Below are positions 36,137 through 44,910 of a stretch of 64,000 bases of DNA, piece by piece (position 1 is the stretch's first letter; each line of letters starts with the position of its first letter). Under the pieces are notes generated by a model, which did not search any database, had not been told where the DNA came from, and worked only from the letters and a program-made list of their open reading frames with translations. Source of the stretch: Paludibacteraceae bacterium. Lineage in GTDB: Bacteria > Bacteroidota > Bacteroidia > Bacteroidales > Paludibacteraceae. Position numbers and translations under genes: made by a program. The stretch lies in contig JAFVTU010000019.1 in NCBI GenBank assembly GCA_017503075.1, forward strand, positions 1-64,000, read 5' to 3'.

Positions 36137-36853
36137 ATGACAATGAAACGAATATTGCTATTGATTAGTGTCATTGTAATGACAATGACTAGTATATCTG
36201 CAGAAGATTATTTCGGAGTTCAAATAGGTTATGCTCGCTCCATCACACGATTGAATGCACCAATTTTGATGAATAAAGAGACTCTAGCTCCCACCGCTTA
36301 TGATGGTCTAAAGATAGGTGTGGTGTATGATGCAACTATTATCAAGGGTTTGGGTGTAACGCTGGGATTGAACTATACATTTGGTGCCAACATTACAGAT
36401 TGGGCCAAAAAGGTAAGTACCCAACCTGCGCCTTATCCACAAGTACGCTCACGTGGACAATTTCATCAGTTGGAGATTCCTATAGAATGGCAATACAAAT
36501 TTGAGATTGCTCAAAAGACATGGCTGATTTTATATACGGGTCCTACATTACAGTGTGGTCTAGCCTTCAAAGACAAATGGTATCTTCGTACAAACAATGA
36601 ATCAGAATCGATATTGAAAGAAGAGAATATCTATTCTGAGCAAGACATGAATGATTATACCCTCAAGCGTTTGAATGTCACTTGGGGTATTGGTGCTGGT
36701 TTTCAATACGAGCGTTATTTTTTACGTGGGGGATATGATTTCGGTCTGATCAATCCGTATAAAGCACATTCTTTCGACAATCAAGATATTCACACTCGTG
36801 GAAGATTTGACCAATGGCAAATAAAATTGGGTATGTATCTTTGGGAATTTTAA
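36137..36853 (+). CDS. Outer-membrane beta-barrel protein
   Basis: A 238-residue protein with a signal peptide (MKRILLLISVIVMTMTSISA, using the ATG at 36143; the ATG at 36137 is two codons upstream). The mature part alternates hydrophobic and polar residues as in small barrels of the OMP_b-brl_2/PorT type (YFGVQIGYARS, GVTLGLNYTFG, FHQLEIPIEWQYKF, WGIGAGFQYERYFLRGGYDFGL), and ends with a strand closing in Phe (KLGMYLWEF), the usual barrel-assembly signal. The specific function is unknown. It follows the OstA-like gene by 17 nt. Confidence 0.8.
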   Translation: MTMKRILLLISVIVMTMTSISAEDYFGVQIGYARSITRLNAPILMNKETLAPTAYDGLKIGVVYDATIIKGLGVTLGLNYTFGANITDWAKKVSTQPAPYPQVRSRGQFHQLEIPIEWQYKFEIAQKTWLILYTGPTLQCGLAFKDKWYLRTNNESESILKEENIYSEQDMNDYTLKRLNVTWGIGAGFQYERYFLRGGYDFGLINPYKAHSFDNQDIHTRGRFDQWQIKLGMYLWEF

Positions 36854-36890
36854 ATAATTATTCATTAAACTGTACACTTAACTAGACACT

Positions 36891-38915
36891 ATGATTCCAC
36901 GCGAAACAATAGACCGAATATTCGAAGCAGCCAAGATAGAGGATGTCATTGGCAGATATGTAACGCTGAAGAAGCGTGGTGCCAACTTGCTTGGTTTGTG
37001 TCCTTTTCACCACGAGAAGACAGGCTCGTTTACAGTATCACCATCCAAAGGCATCTACAAGTGTTTTGGGTGTGGCAAGGCGGGCAATGCCGTCGGTTTT
37101 ATGATGGAGATAGAGCAATGTACTTATGTAGAGGCACTGAAAAATCTAGCACAGATCTATCACATTACCATTGAAGAACGTGAATTAACACAAGAGGAGA
37201 AACAGCGTCAAGATGATCGCGAATCTATGTTTGTGGTAAATGACTTTGCAAAAAAATGGTTTCAAACTCAGTTATATGACACGGCAGAGGGTACTGTCAT
37301 CGGTATGGCGTACTTGCGCCAACGAGGCATACGTGAGGACATCATTAAGAAGTTTCAACTCGGCTACTCACCAGAGAAGGCGAAGTTGTGGGAAGAAGCC
37401 AAAAACGCTGGTTATCAAGACACTTATCTCGTCAATAACCCCGATACACAGATTGGTACGGGTATTTGTATAAAGGATGAGCAAGGACGATTGTTTGACC
37501 GTTTTCGTGGGCGAGTAATATTCCCATTTTTCTCGGTCAGTGGCAAAGTGACAGGCTTTGCAGGACGATTAATTAAGCAGAGTGACAAAGCTGGTAAATA
37601 TGTCAATTCGCCCACCTCTATTCTCTACGAGAAAAAGCATGAATTATATGGTTTTTATCAAGCCAAACAAGCCATTAAACGCGAAGATTGTTGTTATCTA
37701 GTAGAAGGACAATTGGATGTAATACAATTAGTACAATCTGGGATTGAGAATGTAGTGGCATCGGGTGGTACCGCGCTCACTTTCCCACAAATACGTCTTA
37801 TCCATCGTTTTACAGAGAATGTGACTATTCTATACGATTGCGACAACGCCGGTATCAAAGCTGCACTAAGAGGGTTGGATATGATGCTAGAGGAAGGAGT
37901 TAATGTGAAAGTAGTATTGCTGCCAGAGGGCGAAGATCCTGATAGTTTTGCTCGCAAGCATGATGCTTCTGAAGTGTTGGAATATATCAAACAACAACAG
38001 ACAGACTTTATTCGCTTTAAAACTAAGTTGTTGAGTGTAGATGCAGGCAATGATCCCATCAAACGCGCAGATATGATTACACAAGTTGTGCAGTCTATAG
38101 CTATCATACCTGATATTATCAAGCGACAGATATATATCAAAGACTGTTCTAGCACTTTGGGCATCCAAGAGTATATATTGACAAAGAAAGTTGCTGAATT
38201 GCGTAGGAAACATCTTGATGAACGAAACAAAAAAACAGTTTTTTCTCATCAGCCAACACACAATGAGCAAGAGGAACCGAGTACAACTCCAACACCTCAT
38301 AGCGATGTAAAGCAAGAGTTCTCTCCCCAAAAAGCCACAACACTCTCTCTCAAAGAACAGAACATTCTAAATTTGATACAGTTGATTATTCGTCACGGCG
38401 AAAAAATCATTTACCAAGATGAAAACATCACTAATTATGTGGGAGAATTCATCATCAAAGAATTGCGCAAAGACAATATAACATTGGATAATCCTATGTA
38501 TCAGCTCATTTTGGATGAATATATTGCGCATTATCAAGAACCTAATTGGATATCAGCCAACTATTTCCAACACCATCCAAAGGGCGAAGTCAGCCAATTT
38601 GCCGTAGATATGCTGGCCGATAAATACCAATTGAGTCGTATGTATGGAAAGCAAGTAGTATCGGAGAATGTAGTTAAGGAAGTGGAACTACCAAACGAAA
38701 CAGATATTCTTCCAGAATTGGTGCGACGCATGTTGTTAGAGTTGAAATATACGATTGTCAATGAACGTATTGATGCCATACAAGCCATGTTGAAAGAGGC
38801 AGAGCAACGCAATGATAACGGACTCATACATACTATCCTAGAACAACGACCTATGCTACTTAAGATCCGCCAACAACTCAGCAAAGCCCTAGGCAACCGC
38901 GTCATCGTCAGTTAA
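36891..38915 (+). CDS. dnaG: DNA primase
   Basis: Makes RNA primers at the replication fork. The CHC2 zinc finger is at the N-terminus (C37, H40, C58, C61, within LCPFHHEKTGSF and GIYKCFGCGKAGN). The catalytic core has YVNSPTSILYEKKHELYG and the Toprim motif EGQLDVIQLVQSG (about 270-283), followed by YDCDNAGIKAALRG. The C-terminal helicase-binding region begins after a low-complexity linker (about 450-480). 674 residues is the usual length. The start ATG follows a 37-nt gap after the barrel protein gene. Confidence 0.97.
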   Translation: MIPRETIDRIFEAAKIEDVIGRYVTLKKRGANLLGLCPFHHEKTGSFTVSPSKGIYKCFGCGKAGNAVGFMMEIEQCTYVEALKNLAQIYHITIEERELTQEEKQRQDDRESMFVVNDFAKKWFQTQLYDTAEGTVIGMAYLRQRGIREDIIKKFQLGYSPEKAKLWEEAKNAGYQDTYLVNNPDTQIGTGICIKDEQGRLFDRFRGRVIFPFFSVSGKVTGFAGRLIKQSDKAGKYVNSPTSILYEKKHELYGFYQAKQAIKREDCCYLVEGQLDVIQLVQSGIENVVASGGTALTFPQIRLIHRFTENVTILYDCDNAGIKAALRGLDMMLEEGVNVKVVLLPEGEDPDSFARKHDASEVLEYIKQQQTDFIRFKTKLLSVDAGNDPIKRADMITQVVQSIAIIPDIIKRQIYIKDCSSTLGIQEYILTKKVAELRRKHLDERNKKTVFSHQPTHNEQEEPSTTPTPHSDVKQEFSPQKATTLSLKEQNILNLIQLIIRHGEKIIYQDENITNYVGEFIIKELRKDNITLDNPMYQLILDEYIAHYQEPNWISANYFQHHPKGEVSQFAVDMLADKYQLSRMYGKQVVSENVVKEVELPNETDILPELVRRMLLELKYTIVNERIDAIQAMLKEAEQRNDNGLIHTILEQRPMLLKIRQQLSKALGNRVIVS

Positions 38916-38928
38916 TCAACTAGACACT

Positions 38929-39687
38929 ATGCTATTCAACTCTATCATATATGGTCCTATTCGTTCTCGGCGCTTGGGTGTGTCGCTTGGTGTGAACTTA
39001 ATGCCAACCGATGCCAAGTTATGCACTTTTGATTGCGTATATTGCGAATGTGGATGGAATCAACCTATTTTGCATCCTCAACTCCCAACTCGCGAACAAG
39101 TGCGTAAGGAACTTGGATCTCAGCTCTCAGTTCTCAACCATCAACTTGATGTCATCACATTTAGTGGTAATGGAGAACCTACGATGCACCCCGATTTTTT
39201 TGGAATCATTCAGGATACTTGCACACTGCGTGATAAATATTGCCCACAAGCGAAAGTTTCGGTATTAAGCAATTCCACGCAACTTGGGCGTTCTGATGTG
39301 GTGGAAGCACTGAAGCTTTGCGATAATCGCATCCTCAAGCTGGACTCTGCAGTTGATGCTACTATGCGACTGATTGATAGACCAGTCAATCCCCATCTTA
39401 CTGTGTCGCAATTGATGAAATGGTTACAACAATTCGATGGCGACTTTACTTTGCAGACATGTTTCTTAAGGGGAAAGAATCAAAACCTAATCATTGACAA
39501 TACTACACCCGAAGAGTTGCAAGCATGGTATCAAGCCGTGGATAGATTGGCACCAAAGCAAGTGATGATCTATGTCATTGATCGGGCTACTCCCTTGAAG
39601 ACACTTGAGAAGATTCCCGCGATAGAGATGCATCAAATAGCACAGCCCTTGCGTGACAAGGGCATAGACGTGATTGTTAGTGTATGA
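38929..39687 (+). CDS. Radical SAM protein
   Basis: A 252-residue radical SAM enzyme. The iron-sulphur cysteines are C32, C36 and C39 (CTFDCVYC), followed by the glycine-rich FSGNGEPTMHP motif near 80. It belongs to the COG0731-like group of Bacteroidales radical SAM proteins whose substrate is unknown. The DNA at 39117-39144 is four 7-bp repeat units (ATCTCAG, CTCTCAG, TTCTCAA, CCATCAA) encoding QLSVLNHQ in frame, and a shorter pair lies at 39075-39088. Its stop overlaps the ATG of the next gene (ATGA), so the two are translationally coupled. Confidence 0.9.
   Translation: MLFNSIIYGPIRSRRLGVSLGVNLMPTDAKLCTFDCVYCECGWNQPILHPQLPTREQVRKELGSQLSVLNHQLDVITFSGNGEPTMHPDFFGIIQDTCTLRDKYCPQAKVSVLSNSTQLGRSDVVEALKLCDNRILKLDSAVDATMRLIDRPVNPHLTVSQLMKWLQQFDGDFTLQTCFLRGKNQNLIIDNTTPEELQAWYQAVDRLAPKQVMIYVIDRATPLKTLEKIPAIEMHQIAQPLRDKGIDVIVSV
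39117..39144 (+). repeat. In-frame 7-bp tandem repeat inside the radical SAM gene
   Basis: Four heptamers (ATCTCAG, CTCTCAG, TTCTCAA, CCATCAA) in coding sequence. A similar pair, TCCTCAA and CTCCCAA, occurs at 39075-39088. Same period as the array inside ileS. Confidence 0.65.
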
Positions 39688-40664
39688 AAATACTGATTGC
39701 TCCACTCAATTGGGGATTAGGTCATGCAACTCGCTGTATTCCCCTCGTTAGGCATTATCTTGCTCAGGGTAATGAGATTGTTTTGGCTGGCGATGGAGAT
39801 AGTCTTTTGCTATTGCGCAAGACTTTCCCCCAACTGCGTGTGATAGACTTACCCCCTCTAGATCTGCGTTATACGACTAATGAAGAGCAAAGAGGGTTTT
39901 ATATCCGTGCTATTTGGAAGTTGCTGCGATCTACTATAGCCGACCACTATTACCTAAGAAAAACTTTAGCAATAGAACACTTTGATCTAGTTATTTCGGA
40001 TAATCGTTTTGGATTATTCTCTAGCGAATCGCATTGTGTGTATATCACGCATCAGTTGTATCCAATATTGCCACATCGCCTGAAAATTTTTCAACCCATC
40101 GCGCGCGCGCTGCACGCGCGCATATACAAGAGGTATAGTGAAGTATGGGTGCCTGATTATGCCAATGCAACTCATAACCTCTCTGGGAATCTAAGCCATG
40201 GAGGACGTTTTGACAAGCATGCCAAATATATTGGGCCACTTTCAAGGTTTCAATGTTCTAAGGAATTGAAGAGTTCTAATTGTTTGAAAGAAAGAAGCGT
40301 TCCCTCCATCCTCATTTTGCTCTCAGGTCTGGAGCCACAGCGCACAATTTTTGAACGGGAGTTGATTGAGCGTTTTGCTCAAACTCCTAAGCCAGTACTT
40401 TTGATTAGGGGTAAAGTTGCTGCCTCACATACCACAATCCAAAGGGGAAATATCACCATTCAACCCTCCATCACGGATGAGGATTTGATAACTGTAACGC
40501 AACAAGCCAACCTCATCATTGCTCGTAGTGGCTACTCTACAATCATGGATTTGGAAATATTAGGCGTACTTCACAAAGCCGAACTTCATCCTACCCCAGG
40601 ACAAAGCGAACAGGAGTATTTACTGACCCAAATCAATATCTTCACGAATTCCCAAATAAACTAA
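39684..40664 (+). CDS. GT28/MurG-like glycosyltransferase, possibly shortened at the C-terminus
   Basis: A 326-residue GT-B-fold glycosyltransferase: N-terminal LNWGLGHATRCIPLV (the GxGH loop), and a C-terminal half with ILILLSGLEPQRTIFE and the nucleotide-sugar site IARSGYSTIMDLEILG followed by PTPGQSEQEYL. Relatives in Bacteroidales are about 20-30 residues longer after this point, so the end (LLTQINIFTNSQIN) may be truncated; this is from memory and not aligned. At 40101-40121 the coding DNA is an alternating GC run able to form a 7-bp hairpin. The gene overlaps the radical SAM gene by 4 nt. The acceptor is unknown. Confidence 0.83.
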   Translation: MKILIAPLNWGLGHATRCIPLVRHYLAQGNEIVLAGDGDSLLLLRKTFPQLRVIDLPPLDLRYTTNEEQRGFYIRAIWKLLRSTIADHYYLRKTLAIEHFDLVISDNRFGLFSSESHCVYITHQLYPILPHRLKIFQPIARALHARIYKRYSEVWVPDYANATHNLSGNLSHGGRFDKHAKYIGPLSRFQCSKELKSSNCLKERSVPSILILLSGLEPQRTIFERELIERFAQTPKPVLLIRGKVAASHTTIQRGNITIQPSITDEDLITVTQQANLIIARSGYSTIMDLEILGVLHKAELHPTPGQSEQEYLLTQINIFTNSQIN

Positions 40665-40682
40665 AAGCATACTAAATATACC

Positions 40683-40704
40683 GAGTGCTAACGGAGTGGT
40701 AACG
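40683..40704 (+). repeat. 11-bp repeat pair upstream of feoB
   Basis: Two phased 11-bp units, GAGTGCTAACG and GAGTGGTAACG (10 of 11 bases identical). The second is identical to the unit at 10177-10187, 30 kb away. It lies just after the glycosyltransferase stop. Confidence 0.75.
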
Positions 40705-40769
40705 GGAATAATTATGGGATTCAAGTAATAATACACAACTACCTAAAAAAGGGTATTTGTGCTATAAAA

Positions 40770-40801
40770 TTTGTGTAATTGCCAAAAAAGTAGTAATTTT
40801 G
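40770..40801 (+). promoter_or_regulatory. Promoter of feoB
   Basis: -33 TTTG at 40770-40773 and -7 TAATTTTG at 40794-40801, 20 bp apart. The expected transcription start is at or within a few bases of the GTG start codon at 40806, so the mRNA may be leaderless. Confidence 0.75.
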
Positions 40802-40805
40802 TAGC

Positions 40806-42539
40806 GTGAATCAAAAGGCGTCAGAATATATTGAAAACGGGATTCAGATTCAGGAAGTAGATGCTCGTGAGTTGGAGGTGCAATTGGTGCGTACCGCAGC
40901 ACTGATGGATCGCCATCAGCCATTTGTTGTTCTCCTGACGCATTATCAAGACCTTCTGCAAACCGATCATAGGCTCAACTATCCGCTACTGGGCAAACTT
41001 TTTGGTGTCCGTATCGGACTCATTGAGGATAAAGCAGCTATCTTAGCCGAGGAAGAGGGTTTCCGTCATGTGCATGTTGCATATGGTAAAGACGTTGAAG
41101 AAGCTATTTCACATATCATAGATGTAATCATTACGCTGCCTAATGTACGGGAGTTATATTCTAAACGATATATGGCCATTCGCCTGTTGGAACGTCCTGA
41201 TGAGATGTTGGCACTGTTACCACATTCCGAGGAGTTGATTCGCGTAGCCAACCATGAGCGCGAAGTATTGCAGCAGGAATATGGTTTGTCAGCCAAAGAA
41301 GTAATTGCCCAAGCGCGTAGTGGTTTTGTGCATGGTGCATTGGAGGAAACGCTTACCCACGCCAAGAATGATACTGGGCATTCATTGGCAGACAAGATAG
41401 ATAAGGTGCTGACCAACAGATGGTTGGGATTGCCAGTGCTCATGTTGGTGCTGTATGTGGTCTTTGAGTGTACCTTTACTTTGGGGGCTTATCCACAAGA
41501 GTGGATAGCCAATGGAGTAGAGGCATTGGCAGAATGGCTACGTGGGTTGATGCCGATGGCGTGGTGGAGTAGCATGCTGATAGATGGGGTGGTAATGGGT
41601 ATAGGTGCGGTATTGGCATTTCTGCCTAATATCATTATCATGTTTTTCTTCCTCAGTATAATGGAAGACTCGGGTTATATGGCACGTGCTGCATATATGA
41701 TGGATAAAATGATGCACCGCATTGGTTTGCACGGAAGTTCGTTTATCCCGATGCTGATGGGCTTTGGGTGTAATGTACCTGCTATTATGGCTGCTCGTGA
41801 CATCACTAATAAGAAAGACCGTGCTATCACGATGATGATGGTGCCTTTTATGAGTTGCTCGGCACGCCTGCCCGTGTATATGCTGTTTGTTGGAGCATTT
41901 TTTGCCGAGCAAAAAGCGATTGTGATGCTCTCCCTATACATAATAGGTATATTACTGAGTATTGTATTTGCTTGGATAATGCAACATATGCCTGCATTTC
42001 GTCAGCCTAAACATGACTATGTGAGTGAATTGCCACCATATCGTCGTCCGACCTTGCGCAATACGGGCTTGCATATCTGGGAGCGAGTCGCGGACTATTT
42101 ACAAAAGATACCAGCTGTAATCATTTGGGCAAGTGTGATTATTTGGGCACTGACTTATTTCCCTACAGGTAGTATGGAGAATATGGAGGCGAGTTATTTA
42201 GCCACTATTGGACATTGGATGGAGCCTGTGATGCGTCCGCTGGGATTTGATTGGAAGATGTCGGTCTGCTTGCTCACAGGACTACCAGCCAAGGAGGCGA
42301 TAGTATCCACGATGGGAATCCTTTATCCAGCGGAATCTGCATTATCGGCGTTTACACCAGTCACAGCATATGCGTTTATGGTGTTTGTACTGTTGTATTT
42401 CCCTTGCGTGGCTACCATAACAACATTGCGTCGTGAAATTGGGGCTAAGTGGGCATGGTATAGCGTAGCACAATCGCTGGTATTAGCGTGGCTGCTGAGT
42501 TTTATGATATATCAAGTGGGTTTAGTGTTTAGTGTTTAG
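40806..42539 (+). CDS. feoB: FeoB-like ferrous iron transporter lacking the GTPase motifs
   Basis: A 577-residue protein whose membrane part is clearly FeoB: two Gate-like halves, FLSIMEDSGYMARAAYMMD, GFGCNVPAIMAARDI, MMMVPFMSCSARLPVY and LTGLPAKEAIVSTMG. FeoB imports Fe2+ across the inner membrane. It begins only at the segment equal to DASNLERNLYLT in normal FeoB (here DARELEVQLVRT, about 20), so the G1 P-loop, G2 and G3 motifs are absent, and G4 NMxD is replaced by HYQD (about residue 47). The GTG start sits beside the promoter, so there is no room for the missing 85-90 residues. It also lacks the FeoA domain often fused in Bacteroidota. The last codons and the stop are supplied by a TTTAGTG repeat. 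Confidence 0.88.
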   Translation: MNQKASEYIENGIQIQEVDARELEVQLVRTAALMDRHQPFVVLLTHYQDLLQTDHRLNYPLLGKLFGVRIGLIEDKAAILAEEEGFRHVHVAYGKDVEEAISHIIDVIITLPNVRELYSKRYMAIRLLERPDEMLALLPHSEELIRVANHEREVLQQEYGLSAKEVIAQARSGFVHGALEETLTHAKNDTGHSLADKIDKVLTNRWLGLPVLMLVLYVVFECTFTLGAYPQEWIANGVEALAEWLRGLMPMAWWSSMLIDGVVMGIGAVLAFLPNIIIMFFFLSIMEDSGYMARAAYMMDKMMHRIGLHGSSFIPMLMGFGCNVPAIMAARDITNKKDRAITMMMVPFMSCSARLPVYMLFVGAFFAEQKAIVMLSLYIIGILLSIVFAWIMQHMPAFRQPKHDYVSELPPYRRPTLRNTGLHIWERVADYLQKIPAVIIWASVIIWALTYFPTGSMENMEASYLATIGHWMEPVMRPLGFDWKMSVCLLTGLPAKEAIVSTMGILYPAESALSAFTPVTAYAFMVFVLLYFPCVATITTLRREIGAKWAWYSVAQSLVLAWLLSFMIYQVGLVFSV

Positions 42540-42573
42540 TAGACGGCTTCGCCTACTGTTTAGGGTTTAAGGG
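42521..42573 (+). repeat. 7-bp repeat with hairpin at the end of feoB
   Basis: TTTAGTG, TTTAGTG, TTTAGTA, then an AGTAG/CTACT hairpin (42537-42556, CGGCTTCG-type loop), then TTTAGGG and TTTAAGGG. The feoB stop codon (TAG, 42537-42539) lies inside the array, so the array writes the final residues of the protein. Confidence 0.7.
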
Positions 42574-42580
42574 AAAAAAT

Positions 42581-44887
42581 ATGAAAATGAAAAAGATTAT
42601 ATTAGTCGTATTTTTGGCTGTACAGCCTTGGGTATGGGCGAGTGCGCATGCGTGGGGTACGGTGCTAGATGATAAAGGCGAACCATTGGTAGGTGCTAAT
42701 GTATATTGGGCAGGTACCACAGTGGGAGTAGCAACCGATGTAGATGGTCGATTCCAATTAGAGCCCGTAAAGAGCACTAATCTATTGGTTACCAGTTTTA
42801 TGGGCTTTCACAATGACACGACCGAAGTCACTTCACATAGCGAACTAACGATTGTGTTGGTTAGCGATTTGTTGCTTGAAGAGGTAGATATTGTAGAACG
42901 CAAGATGGCTGTGCTTCGTTCGCGCATTTCTCCTCTTACTACAGAAACGCTTACTGGTGAAGCTCTTTGTATGGCAGCTTGCTGCAACCTAAGTGAGAGT
43001 TTTGAAACTAGTGCTTCGGTGGACGTGGCATACTCCGACGCTGCTACAGGGGCAAAGCAAATCCGTTTGCTCGGATTGAGCGGTACGTATGTACAAATGC
43101 TCACCGAGAACACCCCAAATATTCGTGGATTAGCACAGGCATTTGGTATGGAATATATTCCTGGTCCTTGGATGGAAGCTATACAAGTGAGCAAAGGTAC
43201 TTCATCGGTGCTTAATGGCTATGAGGCTATAGCAGGACAAATCAATGTGGAGTACTTGAAGCCGCAGGCCCAAGACCCAGTCGCACTCAACGCGATGATT
43301 AGTACCGAAACACATGCCGAAGTGAATGTCACTGGCGGGTGGGATATTAACGATAAAGTATCAACTGGTGTGCTTTTCCACGCACAAAATATGTCGCTCG
43401 AATTAGATCATAACCACGATGGATTCTTGGATATGCCCAAGAACACCAACGTGAACTTGCTCAATCGATGGTATATCAGAGATGGTGATTATACTGGACA
43501 AATCCTCGTGCGCGGACTGTATGATCACCGCATAGGTGGACAAACCAAGGAGGCAGTTACTGTTGCGCCTACACCTTATCATATTGACCTTAATACTTGG
43601 CGCGTAGATGGATTTATGAAGAATGGCTATGTATTTGACCAAGAGACAGGTATGTCCATTGGTATTATTGCTTCGGCTTCGTATCATAACCAACAAAATT
43701 CCTATGGTTCGCGCCAATGGAATGCGGCGCAAACCAATGCCTACCTGAATGCCATTTTCCAGACGGGATTTGATGATTCAGCAACTGACCTATGGGATGA
43801 TCACTCTCACAATCTCTCTGCAGGTCTAAGTGTAAACTACGATGGCTATCAGGAGGAGTTATCTTTGCTTTCTCCAATCGATAATCTCAACCGTTGGGAG
43901 ATGACACCTGGTGTATTTGCAGAATATACCTATACTTATAAGGATAAGATAACCTTACTTGTGGGTATACGCGAGGATTATTCTACGCGCTATGGTTTCT
44001 TTACAACGCCTCGTATGAACTTGCGTTATGCACCATTTGAGTGGTGGACATTACGTGGTTCGGTGGGTTTAGGATATCGTTCACCTAATGCTATTGCCGA
44101 TAATGCAGCCTATTTGTCAAGCAATCGAATATATCATTTTGATGAGGTGAATTTAGCTCAAGAACGCTCGATGAATACAGGACTTTCTACTGTCTTCTAT
44201 ATCCCTATGGGCAACAAAGAATTGCAACTGTCGGGCGAATACTACTATACGAGATTCTTAGACGGTGTAATAGCCGATATGGACCGCGATTTACATGGTG
44301 TAACTTTGTATAATATGCACGATGTAGCAGATGCGCAATACTTCTCCCACAACTGGCAGGTGGAAGCCAACATGGAGATTCTCCGAGGCTGGACTATGAC
44401 GGCAGCGTTCCGCTATACAGATGTGAAACAAACCTCCTTCAATACTGCAACCAACGAATACCTACTTCGCGACAAACCATTGCAAAATAAATTCAAAGGT
44501 ATCATTACAACGAGCTATCAAACACCGCTCAAGACGTGGCAGTTTGACTTGACCGCACAATTCAATGGCGAAGGTCGTATGCCTGACGGGTTTGTGATAC
44601 CAGAGGGCAGTAAGCAGTATAGGATGCATAATGGATATATATACCATAAGTGGTACCCACAACTATTGGGACAAATCACCAAATTTTTCCGCACATGGTC
44701 CATATACCTCGGTGCGGAGAACATGACGAATTTTACGCAGGATAATCCGATTGTGGGAAGTAAGATTGGTGACACTCAATTTGTGAATACTCAATCAGCA
44801 AACTACGATGCTTCCATGATTTGGGCTCCTATCCACGGATGGAAACTGTATCTGGGATTCCGTTGGGCGCTAGAACGTGCAGAATAA
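42581..44887 (+). CDS. TonB-dependent receptor with carboxypeptidase-regulatory-like domain
   Basis: A 768-residue outer-membrane receptor. Signal peptide (MKKIILVVFLAVQPWVWASA, from the ATG at 42587; an ATG at 42581 is two codons upstream). An N-terminal carboxypeptidase-regulatory-like domain (about 23-105: GTVLDDKGEPLVGANVYWAG) leads into the plug (about 120-230: IRLLGLSGTYVQMLTENTPNIRG, AIQVSKGTSSVLNGYEAIAGQI) and the barrel, which ends in WKLYLGFRWALERAE. It is not paired with a SusD protein, so it is a metal/chelate type rather than a glycan type. The neighbours (FeoB-like, HMA protein, MATE) point to a metal substrate; which metal is not shown. Confidence 0.9.
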   Translation: MKMKKIILVVFLAVQPWVWASAHAWGTVLDDKGEPLVGANVYWAGTTVGVATDVDGRFQLEPVKSTNLLVTSFMGFHNDTTEVTSHSELTIVLVSDLLLEEVDIVERKMAVLRSRISPLTTETLTGEALCMAACCNLSESFETSASVDVAYSDAATGAKQIRLLGLSGTYVQMLTENTPNIRGLAQAFGMEYIPGPWMEAIQVSKGTSSVLNGYEAIAGQINVEYLKPQAQDPVALNAMISTETHAEVNVTGGWDINDKVSTGVLFHAQNMSLELDHNHDGFLDMPKNTNVNLLNRWYIRDGDYTGQILVRGLYDHRIGGQTKEAVTVAPTPYHIDLNTWRVDGFMKNGYVFDQETGMSIGIIASASYHNQQNSYGSRQWNAAQTNAYLNAIFQTGFDDSATDLWDDHSHNLSAGLSVNYDGYQEELSLLSPIDNLNRWEMTPGVFAEYTYTYKDKITLLVGIREDYSTRYGFFTTPRMNLRYAPFEWWTLRGSVGLGYRSPNAIADNAAYLSSNRIYHFDEVNLAQERSMNTGLSTVFYIPMGNKELQLSGEYYYTRFLDGVIADMDRDLHGVTLYNMHDVADAQYFSHNWQVEANMEILRGWTMTAAFRYTDVKQTSFNTATNEYLLRDKPLQNKFKGIITTSYQTPLKTWQFDLTAQFNGEGRMPDGFVIPEGSKQYRMHNGYIYHKWYPQLLGQITKFFRTWSIYLGAENMTNFTQDNPIVGSKIGDTQFVNTQSANYDASMIWAPIHGWKLYLGFRWALERAE

Positions 44888-44910
44888 TTTTGAATTAAGA
44901 ATTACTGAAT

